Shown here piece by piece: positions 41,535-49,964 of a DNA stretch of 64,000 bases (the stretch's first letter is position 1; each line of letters starts with the position of its first letter). The position numbers and the translations under genes were made by a program. Origin of the DNA: Agromyces sp. SYSU T00194 (lineage in GTDB: Bacteria > Actinomycetota > Actinomycetes > Actinomycetales > Microbacteriaceae); contig NZ_JBEPJZ010000001.1 of the NCBI RefSeq assembly GCF_040496035.1, positions 2,232,001 through 2,296,000 on the forward strand, written 5' to 3'. The notes under the pieces were generated by a model, which saw only the letters and a list, made by a program, of their open reading frames with translations, ran no database searches and was not told where the DNA came from.

Positions 41535-41553
41535 GACCCGCTCGACCCGCCCG

Positions 41554-42507
41554 TCAGGCGATCGCCCGTGCCCGCCCGGCGCGGGAGGCCTTGACGGCCC
41601 CGTCGACGATGTCGGCGACCGCTCCGAGCACGAAGAGCACCACGACGATCGTGACGATCACGTCGCTCGCCTCGCCCCATGGCCAGCCGACCGCGTCGAG
41701 GAAGGCCGGGCTCACGAGCATGCCGCTCGTGAACAGCCACAGCGCGGGCACCGCGAACGCGAGGTTCAGCGGCACGTTCGCCAGTGCGAGCCACCAGTTC
41801 CAGCCCCATGCGTAGACGGCGCCCGCGAAGGCCATCTCGAGGGCGATGAGCACCAGGAACCACGGGATCCAGAACGACCACAGTGCCGGGTCGAGGAACG
41901 TGACCGTGGCCCCGTTCACGGTGAAGCCGGCCTGCTGCCAGACGATGAGCACCGCGAACGCGGTGAGGGCGACGAGCGAGAACACCAGGTCGGGCAGCCG
42001 CTTGGCCCGGTACTCGTCGTGGATCGGGGGCAGCTGCGCGGGCGTCCAGGTGCGTGCCGTGACGTTCGCGGGCGAGCGGTCGATGAGCGCGAAGACGAGG
42101 GTCACCCAGAACAGCACCTGCAGCGCGGTGTTCAGCACGGCTCCGAACACGCCGGCCGCGACCTCTCCTGCGGTCGCGCCGGAGAGCAGCTGCGCGAGCA
42201 GGCTGATGCCGGCGACGACGGGCAGCGCGATGGCGAGCACCAGCTTCAGCACGCGCAACCAGGCGAGGTACGTGCGCGGCCCGATCAGCTGCATCGGCCG
42301 ATCGGCGTAGCCGGCGGCGAGCACGGCGGGGTCGCCCAGCTCGACCAGCGTGGCGCGTTCGGCGTCGGCGGGGTCGTGGCCCTCGTCGATCATCGCGTCG
42401 CGCCGGTCGCCGATGCGCTCGCGCAGCTCGCGCGCGAGCTCGGCGCGCTGGCGCTCGGGAAGGTAGCGGGCGGTCGCCTGGACGTAGCGGTCGGTGAGCG
42501 TGGTCAT
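41554..42507 (-). CDS. HAAS-domain membrane protein (permease prefix type)
   Basis: The ATG at 42505-42507 overlaps the stop of the PadR gene by four bases. The 317-residue product has a soluble helical N-terminus (residues 1-75, TDRYVQATARYLPERQRAEL) typical of the HAAS domain, which interacts with signals in PadR-controlled pairs. At least six membrane segments follow (about 88-112, 120-145, 180-200, 217-240, 248-270 and 290-310). Its function is likely linked to the PadR regulator, perhaps as a membrane sensor, but that is inference. Confidence 0.75.
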   Translation of the reverse strand: MTTLTDRYVQATARYLPERQRAELARELRERIGDRRDAMIDEGHDPADAERATLVELGDPAVLAAGYADRPMQLIGPRTYLAWLRVLKLVLAIALPVVAGISLLAQLLSGATAGEVAAGVFGAVLNTALQVLFWVTLVFALIDRSPANVTARTWTPAQLPPIHDEYRAKRLPDLVFSLVALTAFAVLIVWQQAGFTVNGATVTFLDPALWSFWIPWFLVLIALEMAFAGAVYAWGWNWWLALANVPLNLAFAVPALWLFTSGMLVSPAFLDAVGWPWGEASDVIVTIVVVLFVLGAVADIVDGAVKASRAGRARAIA

Positions 42508-42845
42508 GGTGCCTCTCCCTCGGTCAGTCGTGCGAGCGCGGCGTCGATGCGCCGCCAGTCGTCGGTGAGCGCCGCGGCGAGTCGTTCGCCGGCGGGGCTG
42601 GTGCGGTAGAACTTGCGCGGCCGGGTCTCCTCGGTGTTCCACTCGCTGGTGAGCAGCCCCTGCTTCTCGAGACGGCGCAGGAGCGGGTAGAGCGTGTTGG
42701 CGTCGACCGCCAGGTCGAGGCCCGCCAGCGACTCCAGCAGCGCGTACCCGTAGTCGGGCTCGCGCAGGCGCAGCAGGCACGCGAGCACGGTCGTGCCGCG
42801 CCGCAGCTCCTGCAGGTGCGAGACGGTGGCGTCATCCGGTGTCAT
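42504..42845 (-). CDS. PadR-family transcriptional regulator
   Basis: The ATG at 42843-42845 is preceded on the minus strand by TATCGT with a seven-base gap, so the gene is probably leaderless; an upstream ATG at 42869 is less likely. The 113-residue product is a PadR winged HTH: LRRGTTVLACLLRLREPDYGYALL, then DANTLYPLLRRLEKQGLLTSEW and KFYRTSPAGERLA. It binds as a dimer. A perfect inverted repeat directly upstream is the likely operator. It shares a start/stop overlap with its membrane partner. Confidence 0.88.
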   Translation of the reverse strand: MTPDDATVSHLQELRRGTTVLACLLRLREPDYGYALLESLAGLDLAVDANTLYPLLRRLEKQGLLTSEWNTEETRPRKFYRTSPAGERLAAALTDDWRRIDAALARLTEGEAP

Positions 42846-42867
42846 GTCACACACGATACTGTGTGAC
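42846..42867 (-). promoter_or_regulatory. PadR operator and -10 box
   Basis: GTCACACA at 42846-42853 is a perfect inverted match to TGTGTGAC at 42860-42867, with CGATAC between. The palindrome starts at the first base upstream of the PadR start codon and covers the -10 box TATCGT. A repressor bound here would block RNA polymerase, the usual PadR autoregulation. Confidence 0.75.
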
Positions 42868-42902
42868 ACACACTATTGCAATGGGTCTCGCGCAGTCCTC
42901 GC

Positions 42903-44342
42903 CTACTGGTCCGCGTGGGCCTCCAGGAACGCGTACACCTCGGCATCGTCGACGCCCGGGAACCGGCCCGAGGGCAGGGGCGAGAGCACGTGCGCGTGCA
43001 GCCGGGCGCTCGGCCAGGCGCGGCCGTCCCAGCGCGAGGCCAGCTCCTCCGGTGCGCGACGACAGCACGTGACATCCGGGCAGCGCGACTCCACGCGCCG
43101 CGTCGTCTCCCGGCCGCGGAACCACTTCGCGTCCTGGAACGGCACCCCGATCGTGATCGAGAACTCCCCGGCATCCGTGCGCCCCGTCTGCGTCGCGCAC
43201 CAGTACGTGCCCGCCGGGGTGTCGGTGTACTGGTAGTTCTCGGTCGTGCGGTTGGTGCGGTCGAAGGCGGTGCGCGCGCTCCATCGCTTGCACACCCACT
43301 GCCCCTCGATCGAGCCGGTCACGTCGGTCGGCAGCGGGATGCCGTCGTTCTCGTAGCCCTTCTGCAGCGCGCCGTCGCCGTTCACCCGCAGGAAGTGGAG
43401 CGTCATGTCGAGGTGCGACGTGCCGAGGTTCGTCAGGCGAAGCGCCGCCGCCTCGTGCGTCACGCCGAAGGCGTCGCGGAAGTCCTCCACCGCCAGGCGC
43501 TTCTCGCGCTTGGCCTCGCTGAGGAAGGTGACGGATGCCTCGCGCGGCATCAGGCAGCAGGCCGCGAAGTAGTTGATCTCCAGCCGTTGCCAGAGGAACT
43601 CGGCGTAGCTGCCCGGGCGCTCGTGGCCGAGGAGGCGGTGCGCCATCGCCTGGAGCGCCATCGACCGCAGGCCGTGGCCGCCGGGGATCGAGGCGGGCGG
43701 CAGGTAGATGCGCCCGTTCTCGAGGTCGGTGATCGACCGCGTGGCATCCGGCAGGTCGTTGACGTAGATCAGCCGGAACCCGAGCTGCTCGGCCATCACG
43801 CTCACCTCGCGGTGGGTGAGCGCGCCCTGGCGGTGCCCCGACGCGGCCACCCGCTGCTCGGCGAGCTCCTCGATGTCGGGCAGGTAGTTGGCGCGCTCGC
43901 GCATGCGGGAGCGCAGCTCGGTGTTCGCCCGTCGTGCCTCCTCGGGGGTCGCGATCGCCTCGCTCGCCCGTCGCTGCAGCTCGCGGTGCAGGCCCACGAT
44001 CGACTCGAGCGCCTCGTCGGTGATGCCCTTGCCCGGCCGCACCGCGGGGAGCCCGAGCATGGCGTACAGCGGGCTCGCCTGCGCGCGGGCGAGCTCGATC
44101 TCGAGCGCCGCGCGCGGGTTCGGCGGCTCGGGGGAGAGCAGCTCCGCGAGCTCCACGCCCAGTGCGGCGGCGAGTCCGTGCAGCACCGACAGCTTCGGCT
44201 CGCGCTTGCCGTTCTCGATCAGCGAGAGCTGGCTGCCCGCGATGCCGACGCGCTCGCCGAGCTGGTCGAGGGTCAGGCCGCGCTCGCCGCGGAAGTGGCG
44301 GATGCGCTGGCCGAGGGTGGTGAGGTCGGTGCCGGTCTCCAT
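42903..44342 (-). CDS. RamB-like regulator (XRE HTH plus IrrE-like and DUF2083 domains)
   Basis: The 479-residue product has an XRE HTH at about residues 10-64 (LGQRIRHFRGERGLTLDQLG), a helical part, an ImmA/IrrE-like domain (about 190-310) in which the zinc motif is degraded to AMAHRLLGH, and a C-terminal DUF2083 domain (about 310-475) with several Cys residues. This matches RamB/MlpR short-chain fatty acyl regulators of actinobacteria, which control acetate and propionate genes. It is divergent from pckG. TATGGT lies six bases before the ATG, so the gene is probably leaderless. Confidence 0.85.
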   Translation of the reverse strand: METGTDLTTLGQRIRHFRGERGLTLDQLGERVGIAGSQLSLIENGKREPKLSVLHGLAAALGVELAELLSPEPPNPRAALEIELARAQASPLYAMLGLPAVRPGKGITDEALESIVGLHRELQRRASEAIATPEEARRANTELRSRMRERANYLPDIEELAEQRVAASGHRQGALTHREVSVMAEQLGFRLIYVNDLPDATRSITDLENGRIYLPPASIPGGHGLRSMALQAMAHRLLGHERPGSYAEFLWQRLEINYFAACCLMPREASVTFLSEAKREKRLAVEDFRDAFGVTHEAAALRLTNLGTSHLDMTLHFLRVNGDGALQKGYENDGIPLPTDVTGSIEGQWVCKRWSARTAFDRTNRTTENYQYTDTPAGTYWCATQTGRTDAGEFSITIGVPFQDAKWFRGRETTRRVESRCPDVTCCRRAPEELASRWDGRAWPSARLHAHVLSPLPSGRFPGVDDAEVYAFLEAHADQ

Positions 44343-44348
44343 GGCTTA

Positions 44349-44376
44349 ACCATACGGAAAGAAGTGTGATTCTTTC
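44349..44376. promoter_or_regulatory. Promoter and operator between RamB-like gene and pckG
   Basis: On the minus strand TATGGT (44349-44354) is the -10 box of the RamB-like gene. Directly upstream is the perfect inverted repeat GAAAGAA (44357-44363) GTGTGA TTCTTTC (44370-44376). It lies where a -35 box would be and in the shared leader of pckG, so a regulator bound here could affect both genes. It is AT-richer than anything nearby. Confidence 0.6.
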
Positions 44377-44468
44377 AGCCTCGACTGCCGTGCCCCGCCG
44401 GGATTCTTCGCGCATTCTGGTCTCACGGACCAGCCACGACGCCGCAACGCACCATCGGAGGACCCACG

Positions 44469-46319
44469 ATGACCATGGAACTCTCCCTCGAGAACGACAC
44501 CGCCGGCCACCCGCACCGCACCGGCACGAGCGACCGCGCCCTCCGCGAGTGGGTCGAGCAGATCGCCCGCATCACGCAGCCCGACGACGTCGTCTGGTGC
44601 GACGGGTCGCTCCAGGAGGCCGATCGCCTCACGAAGCAGCTCGTCCACGAGGGCAAGCTCATCCGCCTCAACCCCGAATGGCGCCCGAACAGCTACCTCG
44701 CGCGCACCGACCCGGGCGACGTCGCCCGCGTCGAGGACCGCACGTTCATCTGCTCCGAGCTCGAGGAGGACGCGGGGCCCACCAACAACTGGCGCGAGCC
44801 GAGCGCGATGCGCGCCGAGCTCGAGGAGGTCTTCACGGGCTCGATGCGCGGCCGCACGATGTACGTGGTGCCGTTCTCGATGGGCCCGCTCGGCGGTCCC
44901 ATCTCGCAGCTCGGGGTCGAGATCACCGACTCGCCGTACGTCGTGCTCTCGATGGGCATCATGACGCGCATGGGCGAGCGGGTCTTCGCGATGATCGAGC
45001 AGGGCACGCCCTGGGTGCGCACCGTGCACTCGGTCGGCTACCCGCTGGTCGACGCCCGCGGCTTCCGCCGTACCGACGCCGACTGGCCGAGCAACCCCGA
45101 GAAGTACATCGTGCAGTTCCCCGACACCCGCGAGATCTGGTCGTTCGGCTCGGGCTACGGCGGCAACGCGCTGCTGGCGAAGAAGTGCTTCGCGCTGCGC
45201 ATCGCGAGCGTCATGGCCCGCGACGACGACTGGCTCGCCGAGCACATGCTGCTCATCAAGATCACCTCGCCCGAAGGGAAGTCGTACCACGTCGCCGCGG
45301 CCTTCCCGTCGGCCTGCGGCAAGACGAACCTCGCCATGCTCCGCCCGACGATCCCGGGCTGGAGCGTCGAGACCATCGGCGACGACATCGCCTGGATGCG
45401 CCCCGGCCCCGACGGGCGCCTCTACGCGATCAACCCCGAGGCGGGCTTCTTCGGGGTCGCGCCGGGCACGGGCGAGACCACGAACCCGACCGCGGTGCAG
45501 ACGCTCTGGGGCAACACGATCTTCACCAACGTCGCGCTGCGCGACGACGGCGACGTGTGGTGGGAGGGGCTGACCGAGGAGGCGCCCGCCCACCTGATCG
45601 ACTGGCAGGGCAACGACTGGACGCCCGACTCGGGGCGCCCCGCCGCCCACCCGAACTCGCGGTTCACGGTCGGCGCGGCGCAGTGCCCGTCGATCGCCGA
45701 CGACTGGGAGGCGCACGAGGGCGTGCCGGTCGACGCGATCCTCTTCGGCGGGCGCCGTGCGACCAACGTGCCGCTCGTCGCCGAGGCCCGCTCGTGGAAG
45801 CACGGCGTCTTCATGGGCTCGACGATCTCGTCGGAGAAGACCGCGGCCGCCGAGGGCACCGTCGGCGAACTCCGCCGCGACCCGTTCGCGATGCTCCCGT
45901 TCTGCGGCTACAACATGGCCGACTACTGGGGCCACTGGGTGAAGATGGGCCGCATCCTCGGGGTGCAGGCGCCCAAGATCTTCCAGGTGAACTGGTTCCG
46001 GAAGGGCGAGGACGGCTCGTTCCTCTGGCCCGGGTTCGGCGAGAACGCCCGCGTGCTCGAGTGGATCGTCGGCCGCATCGAGGGCGACGCCGAGGCCGAG
46101 GACACGCCGATCGGCCGCATCCCCGCGCCCGGCGCCCTCGACGTCGACGGGCTCGACCTCGACGAGGGCGTGCTCGAGCACCTGTTCGAGGTCGACCGCG
46201 ACTCGTGGCTGGCCGAGTGCGACCTCACCGAGGAGTACTACGCGAAGTTCGGCGACCGCGTGCCCGCGGCACTGAACGCCGAGCTCGCGAGCCTCCGCTA
46301 CCACCTCAAGCAGTCCTAG
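44469..46319 (+). CDS. pckG: Phosphoenolpyruvate carboxykinase (GTP)
   Basis: The ATG at 44469 follows CGGAGGACC; an ATG at 44475 is an alternative. The 616-residue product has the GTP-type signatures: the P-loop FPSACGKTN with Cys 283, Lys 285 and Thr 286, the metal-binding segment IGDDIAWM, and the GTP-site [13 protein letters not shown]. It converts oxaloacetate and GTP to PEP and CO2, the entry into gluconeogenesis. The length fits the family (about 600-620). It may be controlled by the divergent RamB-like regulator. A palindromic repeat element starts 14 bases after the stop. Confidence 0.95.
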   Translation: MTMELSLENDTAGHPHRTGTSDRALREWVEQIARITQPDDVVWCDGSLQEADRLTKQLVHEGKLIRLNPEWRPNSYLARTDPGDVARVEDRTFICSELEEDAGPTNNWREPSAMRAELEEVFTGSMRGRTMYVVPFSMGPLGGPISQLGVEITDSPYVVLSMGIMTRMGERVFAMIEQGTPWVRTVHSVGYPLVDARGFRRTDADWPSNPEKYIVQFPDTREIWSFGSGYGGNALLAKKCFALRIASVMARDDDWLAEHMLLIKITSPEGKSYHVAAAFPSACGKTNLAMLRPTIPGWSVETIGDDIAWMRPGPDGRLYAINPEAGFFGVAPGTGETTNPTAVQTLWGNTIFTNVALRDDGDVWWEGLTEEAPAHLIDWQGNDWTPDSGRPAAHPNSRFTVGAAQCPSIADDWEAHEGVPVDAILFGGRRATNVPLVAEARSWKHGVFMGSTISSEKTAAAEGTVGELRRDPFAMLPFCGYNMADYWGHWVKMGRILGVQAPKIFQVNWFRKGEDGSFLWPGFGENARVLEWIVGRIEGDAEAEDTPIGRIPAPGALDVDGLDLDEGVLEHLFEVDRDSWLAECDLTEEYYAKFGDRVPAALNAELASLRYHLKQS

Positions 46320-46333
46320 CCACCCGCTGGCCT

Positions 46334-46466
46334 CCAGACCCGTCAAGAACCTGCGCTCTCAGCCGCGAGTGCGCAGGTTTCTGACGGGTCTCGGCGCGCG
46401 CCGAAGCGAGACCCGTCGAGAAACTGCGCTCTGAGCCCTCAGAACGCAGGGAATCGACGGGTCTCG
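46334..46466. repeat. Bipartite palindromic repeat element, copy 2
   Basis: The two units, 46334-46393 and 46407-46466, are again 60 bp each with a 13-base spacer. The outer arms are GAGACCCGTC-like and GACGGGTCTCG, with the first base pair of unit one changed (CCAGACC). The inner parts again contain CTGCGCTCT and GCGCAG. The element lies in the 159-bp gap between pckG and gabT, whose 3' ends converge, and could terminate both transcripts. See copy 1 at 39268. Confidence 0.85.
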
Positions 46467-46478
46467 GCCCGTAGGGGG

Positions 46479-47807
46479 TCAGGCCGAGAGTCGGGCCAGC
46501 TCGGCCTCGATGACGGATGCCGCGTCGTCGACGAGCTCCGCCGAGATCACGACGCTCGGCAGGAACCGCAGCACGCTGTCCCACGAGCCGGCGTCGAGCG
46601 GGATCACGCCGTTCGAGGTCGCGTGGCGCAGCACCGACGTGAGCGCCGCCGCATTCGGCTCCCGCGTGCCCGGCACGACGAGCTCGACGCCCCACATCGC
46701 ACCCTTGCCGCGCACCTCGCCGACCACCGGGAACCGCGACGCCCAGTCGCCGATGCGCTCGGCGAACACGCGCTCGACGCGCTGCGCCTCGGCGATCAAC
46801 CCGTCGCGCTCGATGACCTCGAGCGTCGCGAGCGCCGCCGCGGTCGACACGGGGTTGCCGCCGAACGTGCCGCCGATGCCGCCCGGCTGCACCGCGTCCA
46901 TGATCTCGGCGCGGCCGGTCACGGCCGCGAGCGGGAAGCCGCCGGCGATGCCCTTCGCGGTCGTCACGAGGTCGGGCACGACGCCGAAGTGCTCGATCGA
47001 GTACCACGCGCCGCTGCGCGCGATGCCGGCCTGGATCTCGTCGGAGACGAACACGATGCCGTGCTCGGCGCAGTACGCCGCGAGCGCCTCGAGGTAGCCC
47101 TCGGCGGGGATCACGATGCCGCCGTCGCCCTGGATGGGCTCGACGAACAGCGCGGCCAGCTCGGTCGGCCCGATGTGCGTGTCGATGTAGTCGATGGTGC
47201 GCGCCGCGGCATCCGGGCCGCTCAGGCCGTCCTTGAACGGGTAGCTCGACGGCACCGAGTAGACCTCGCCGGGGAACGGGCCCATGCCCGCGCGCTCGGG
47301 CCACGGGCGGTAGGTCATCGCCATGGTGAGGTTGGTGCGGCCGTGGAAGGCGTGCGCGAGCGACGCGATCGCCCGGCGCCCCGTGTACCGGCGCGCGATC
47401 TTCACCGCGTTCTCGACCGCCTCGGCGCCCGAGTTCACCAGGATCGAGTGCTTCTCGAAGTCGCCGGGCGTGAGCTCGGCGAGCTTCTCGGCGACCAGCA
47501 CGTAGTTCTCGTACGGGGTCACCGTGAACAGCGTGTGGGTGAGCTTCGACGCCTGCGCGGCGGCGGCCGCCGCGACATCGGGGTGCGCGTGCCCGATGGT
47601 GGTCACCCCGATGCCGCAGCCGAGGTCGATCAGCCGGTTGCCGTCGACGTCGACCAGGATCGCGCCCGACCCGTGGTCCATGAAGATGTCGGCGAGGGTG
47701 CCCGCACCGCGGGAGACGCTGCGCCGGCGGCGCTCGAGGAGCTCGCGCGAACGCGGCCCGGGCAGCTCGGTGACGAGGCTGCGCTGCTGGGGAACGGTGA
47801 AGTCCAT
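46479..47807 (-). CDS. gabT: 4-aminobutyrate aminotransferase
   Basis: The ATG at 47805-47807 (MDFTVPQQ) is preceded on the minus strand by TACCCT with a six-base gap, so the gene is probably leaderless. The 442-residue class III aminotransferase has LVNSGAEAVENAVKIAR, VFVSDEIQAGIARSG with the PLP-binding Asp, and the PLP Lys 285 in TTAKGIAGGFPLAA. GTFGGNPVSTAAALATL and the overall length fit GabT. It moves the amino group of GABA to 2-oxoglutarate and gives succinic semialdehyde, the substrate of GabD at 37800. Confidence 0.9.
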   Translation of the reverse strand: MDFTVPQQRSLVTELPGPRSRELLERRRRSVSRGAGTLADIFMDHGSGAILVDVDGNRLIDLGCGIGVTTIGHAHPDVAAAAAAQASKLTHTLFTVTPYENYVLVAEKLAELTPGDFEKHSILVNSGAEAVENAVKIARRYTGRRAIASLAHAFHGRTNLTMAMTYRPWPERAGMGPFPGEVYSVPSSYPFKDGLSGPDAAARTIDYIDTHIGPTELAALFVEPIQGDGGIVIPAEGYLEALAAYCAEHGIVFVSDEIQAGIARSGAWYSIEHFGVVPDLVTTAKGIAGGFPLAAVTGRAEIMDAVQPGGIGGTFGGNPVSTAAALATLEVIERDGLIAEAQRVERVFAERIGDWASRFPVVGEVRGKGAMWGVELVVPGTREPNAAALTSVLRHATSNGVIPLDAGSWDSVLRFLPSVVISAELVDDAASVIEAELARLSA

Positions 47808-47962
47808 GAGATGAGGGTACGTGGTGCGCGGGGCGTCCGCGTGCACGTGTGCGGCGGCGCCGTCGGGCGGGCGGACGCCCGGCGCGTGCGCGCTGCCGAG
47901 GGTGGCGGATGCCCCGTGCCGGCCGCAGGTCGAGGGGTGAGCGGATGCACCGGGCGTGCGCC

Positions 47963-49915
47963 TCAGACGAGCAGCTGGTGCTTCGCGAGCTCGCGGTACA
48001 GCGGCGTCGTCTCGACGAGCTCGGAGTGCGTGCCCTCGCCGACGACCTCGCCCTCGTCGAGCACGACGATGCGGTCGGAGTCGACGACGGTCGAGAGCCG
48101 GTGCGCGATGACGATGAGCGTGCGGCCCTCGGCGACCGCGTCGATGGCCTCGCGCATCATGCGCTCGTTGACCCCGTCGAGCGACGACGTCGACTCGTCG
48201 AGCAGCAGGATGGGCGGCGCCGCCAGCAGCGCCCGGGCGATGGCGAGGCGCTGGCGCTCGCCGCCCGAGAGCATGATGCCGTCCTCGCCGACCGGGGCGG
48301 CGAGCCCGGCGGGGTCGCGCTCGAGCACGCCGCCGAGGTTCACGGCCCGCAGCACGGCGATGCACTGCTCGTCGGTGGCGTCGGGGGTGCCCAGGGTGAG
48401 GTTGTCGCGGATCGAGCCCGCGAGCACGGGCGCGTCCTGCTCCACGTAGCCGATCTGCGCGCGCAGCGCGGCGCGGTCGATCGCGCGCACGTCGAGCCCG
48501 CCCATGCGCACGACGCCCGCGGTGGGGTCGTAGAAGCGCTCGATCAGGGCGAACGAGGTCGACTTGCCGGCGCCCGACGGCCCGACCAGCGCGACCCGCT
48601 TCCCGCGCGGCACCCGGAACGAGACGCCCCGGAGCACCCCGCGGCGCGGGCGGGCGCCGTCGGCGGCCGCGGATGCGACGGGCTCGGCACCCGGTCCGGA
48701 CGCGGCGTCTCCGGAGGCATCCGCCCCCTCGACCTGCGCACCGGTCGGCCGCGCGCCGGCCGGGTAGGCGAAGTGCACGTCCTCGAACGCGATCGCGGGC
48801 GCGTCGGGCATGACCGACGCGTTCGCCGGCCCGACGACGAGCGCGGCGGGGCCGGCGTCGCGGTCGTGCGCGTCCTCGTCGGGCAGGTCGAGCACCTCGC
48901 GGATGCGGCCGAGCGCGCCGAGCGCCTGGTTCACGCTCGTGACCGCGCCGAACGCCTGCCCGAGGGGCAGGATCAGCATGAACAGGAAGATGATGAACAT
49001 CACGAGGTCGGCGACGCTCGTCGCGCCCGACGCGACCCGGATGCCGCCGACGCCGATGACGACCAGCAGCGACAGCTGCATGGCGATGCCCGCGACCGGC
49101 ACGATGAGCGCCGAGATCTTCGCGACCTTCACGCCTTCGCGGTACGCGCCGTCGGTCTCGGCCTCGATGGCGGCGGTCTCGCGCCCGGTCGCCCCGGCCG
49201 CGCGGATGGTGCGTACGGCGCCGATGGCACGCTCGACGGCCGCGGCGACGTCGCCGATCCTGTCCTGTGCGCGGCGGGAGGCGTCGCGCACGCGCAGCGA
49301 CAGCAGCGAGACGGTCGCGATGGCGACGCCGATCACGAGCACGGTGAGCCCGAGCAGCACCGGGTCGAGCACGATCATCGCGATGAGCGCGCCGACGAAC
49401 GTGACGGCGCCGCCGACGGCCTCGACGAGTCCCTGCGTGAGCACCGCGCGCAGCAGGGTGGTGTCGCTGCCGACGCGGGAGACGAGGTCGCCCGTGCGGC
49501 GCGTGTCGAACTCGGAGATCGGCAGGCGCAGGATCTTCCGGGCGAGGTCTCGGCGGCTCGAGCGCACGACGCCCTCGCCGGTGCGCTGCAGCAGGTAGTG
49601 CTGGTAGCCGCTGAGCAGCGCGCTCACGATCACGAGGGCGACGAGCACCCAGACCATGGGCCCGACGGGCAGCCCCTCCTGCACCGTCGTGATGACCTGC
49701 CCGACGAGCAGCGGCTGGGCGAGGGTCGTGACGGCGCCGAGCACGCTCAGCACGAGGATGAACGCGAGGATGCCGCGGTGCTCGAACAGGTACGGCAGCA
49801 GCTGCCCGAACGTGGCGCGGGGGCCGCTCGCCTCGCCGCGGCGGGAGCGCGATCGCCCGGGGCGCGAGGCGCGGGCGGGGGAGTCGGGAGCGGGGACGTC
49901 GGTCGACGATGCCAT
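47963..49915 (-). CDS. ABC exporter, fused membrane and ATPase domains
   Basis: The ATG at 49913-49915 follows AGAAAGG. The 650-residue half-transporter has six membrane segments in residues 45-330, with QPLLVGQVITTV near the first and an intracellular loop around 120-240. The ATPase has Walker A VALVGPSGAGKST, the signature LSGGERQRLAIARAL, Walker B ILLLDESTSSLD and the His of IAHRL. An unusual 50-residue Ala/Gly/Pro-rich insert (about 385-435) lies between the halves. It probably works as a homodimer. It follows the pseudouridine genes by 50 bases and may share their transcript. Substrate unknown. Confidence 0.9.
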   Translation of the reverse strand: MASSTDVPAPDSPARASRPGRSRSRRGEASGPRATFGQLLPYLFEHRGILAFILVLSVLGAVTTLAQPLLVGQVITTVQEGLPVGPMVWVLVALVIVSALLSGYQHYLLQRTGEGVVRSSRRDLARKILRLPISEFDTRRTGDLVSRVGSDTTLLRAVLTQGLVEAVGGAVTFVGALIAMIVLDPVLLGLTVLVIGVAIATVSLLSLRVRDASRRAQDRIGDVAAAVERAIGAVRTIRAAGATGRETAAIEAETDGAYREGVKVAKISALIVPVAGIAMQLSLLVVIGVGGIRVASGATSVADLVMFIIFLFMLILPLGQAFGAVTSVNQALGALGRIREVLDLPDEDAHDRDAGPAALVVGPANASVMPDAPAIAFEDVHFAYPAGARPTGAQVEGADASGDAASGPGAEPVASAAADGARPRRGVLRGVSFRVPRGKRVALVGPSGAGKSTSFALIERFYDPTAGVVRMGGLDVRAIDRAALRAQIGYVEQDAPVLAGSIRDNLTLGTPDATDEQCIAVLRAVNLGGVLERDPAGLAAPVGEDGIMLSGGERQRLAIARALLAAPPILLLDESTSSLDGVNERMMREAIDAVAEGRTLIVIAHRLSTVVDSDRIVVLDEGEVVGEGTHSELVETTPLYRELAKHQLLV

Positions 49916-49964
49916 GACTACCTTTCTAGGGCACGGATGCCGCGAGGGAACTGGGAGGCGCCGC

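Noticed and set aside
39268..46466. Reading the palindromic repeats as a CRISPR array or insertion sequence
   Set aside because: There are only two units per site with a fixed 13-bp spacer, no variable spacers of 30-40 bp, no cas genes, no transposase and no target duplications that I can see.
47808..47962. A small gene in the gap between gabT and the ABC exporter
   Set aside because: No frame has a start with ribosome site and a reasonable length. The gap holds only the gabT -10 box and a loose inverted repeat (47831-47840 with 47871-47880).
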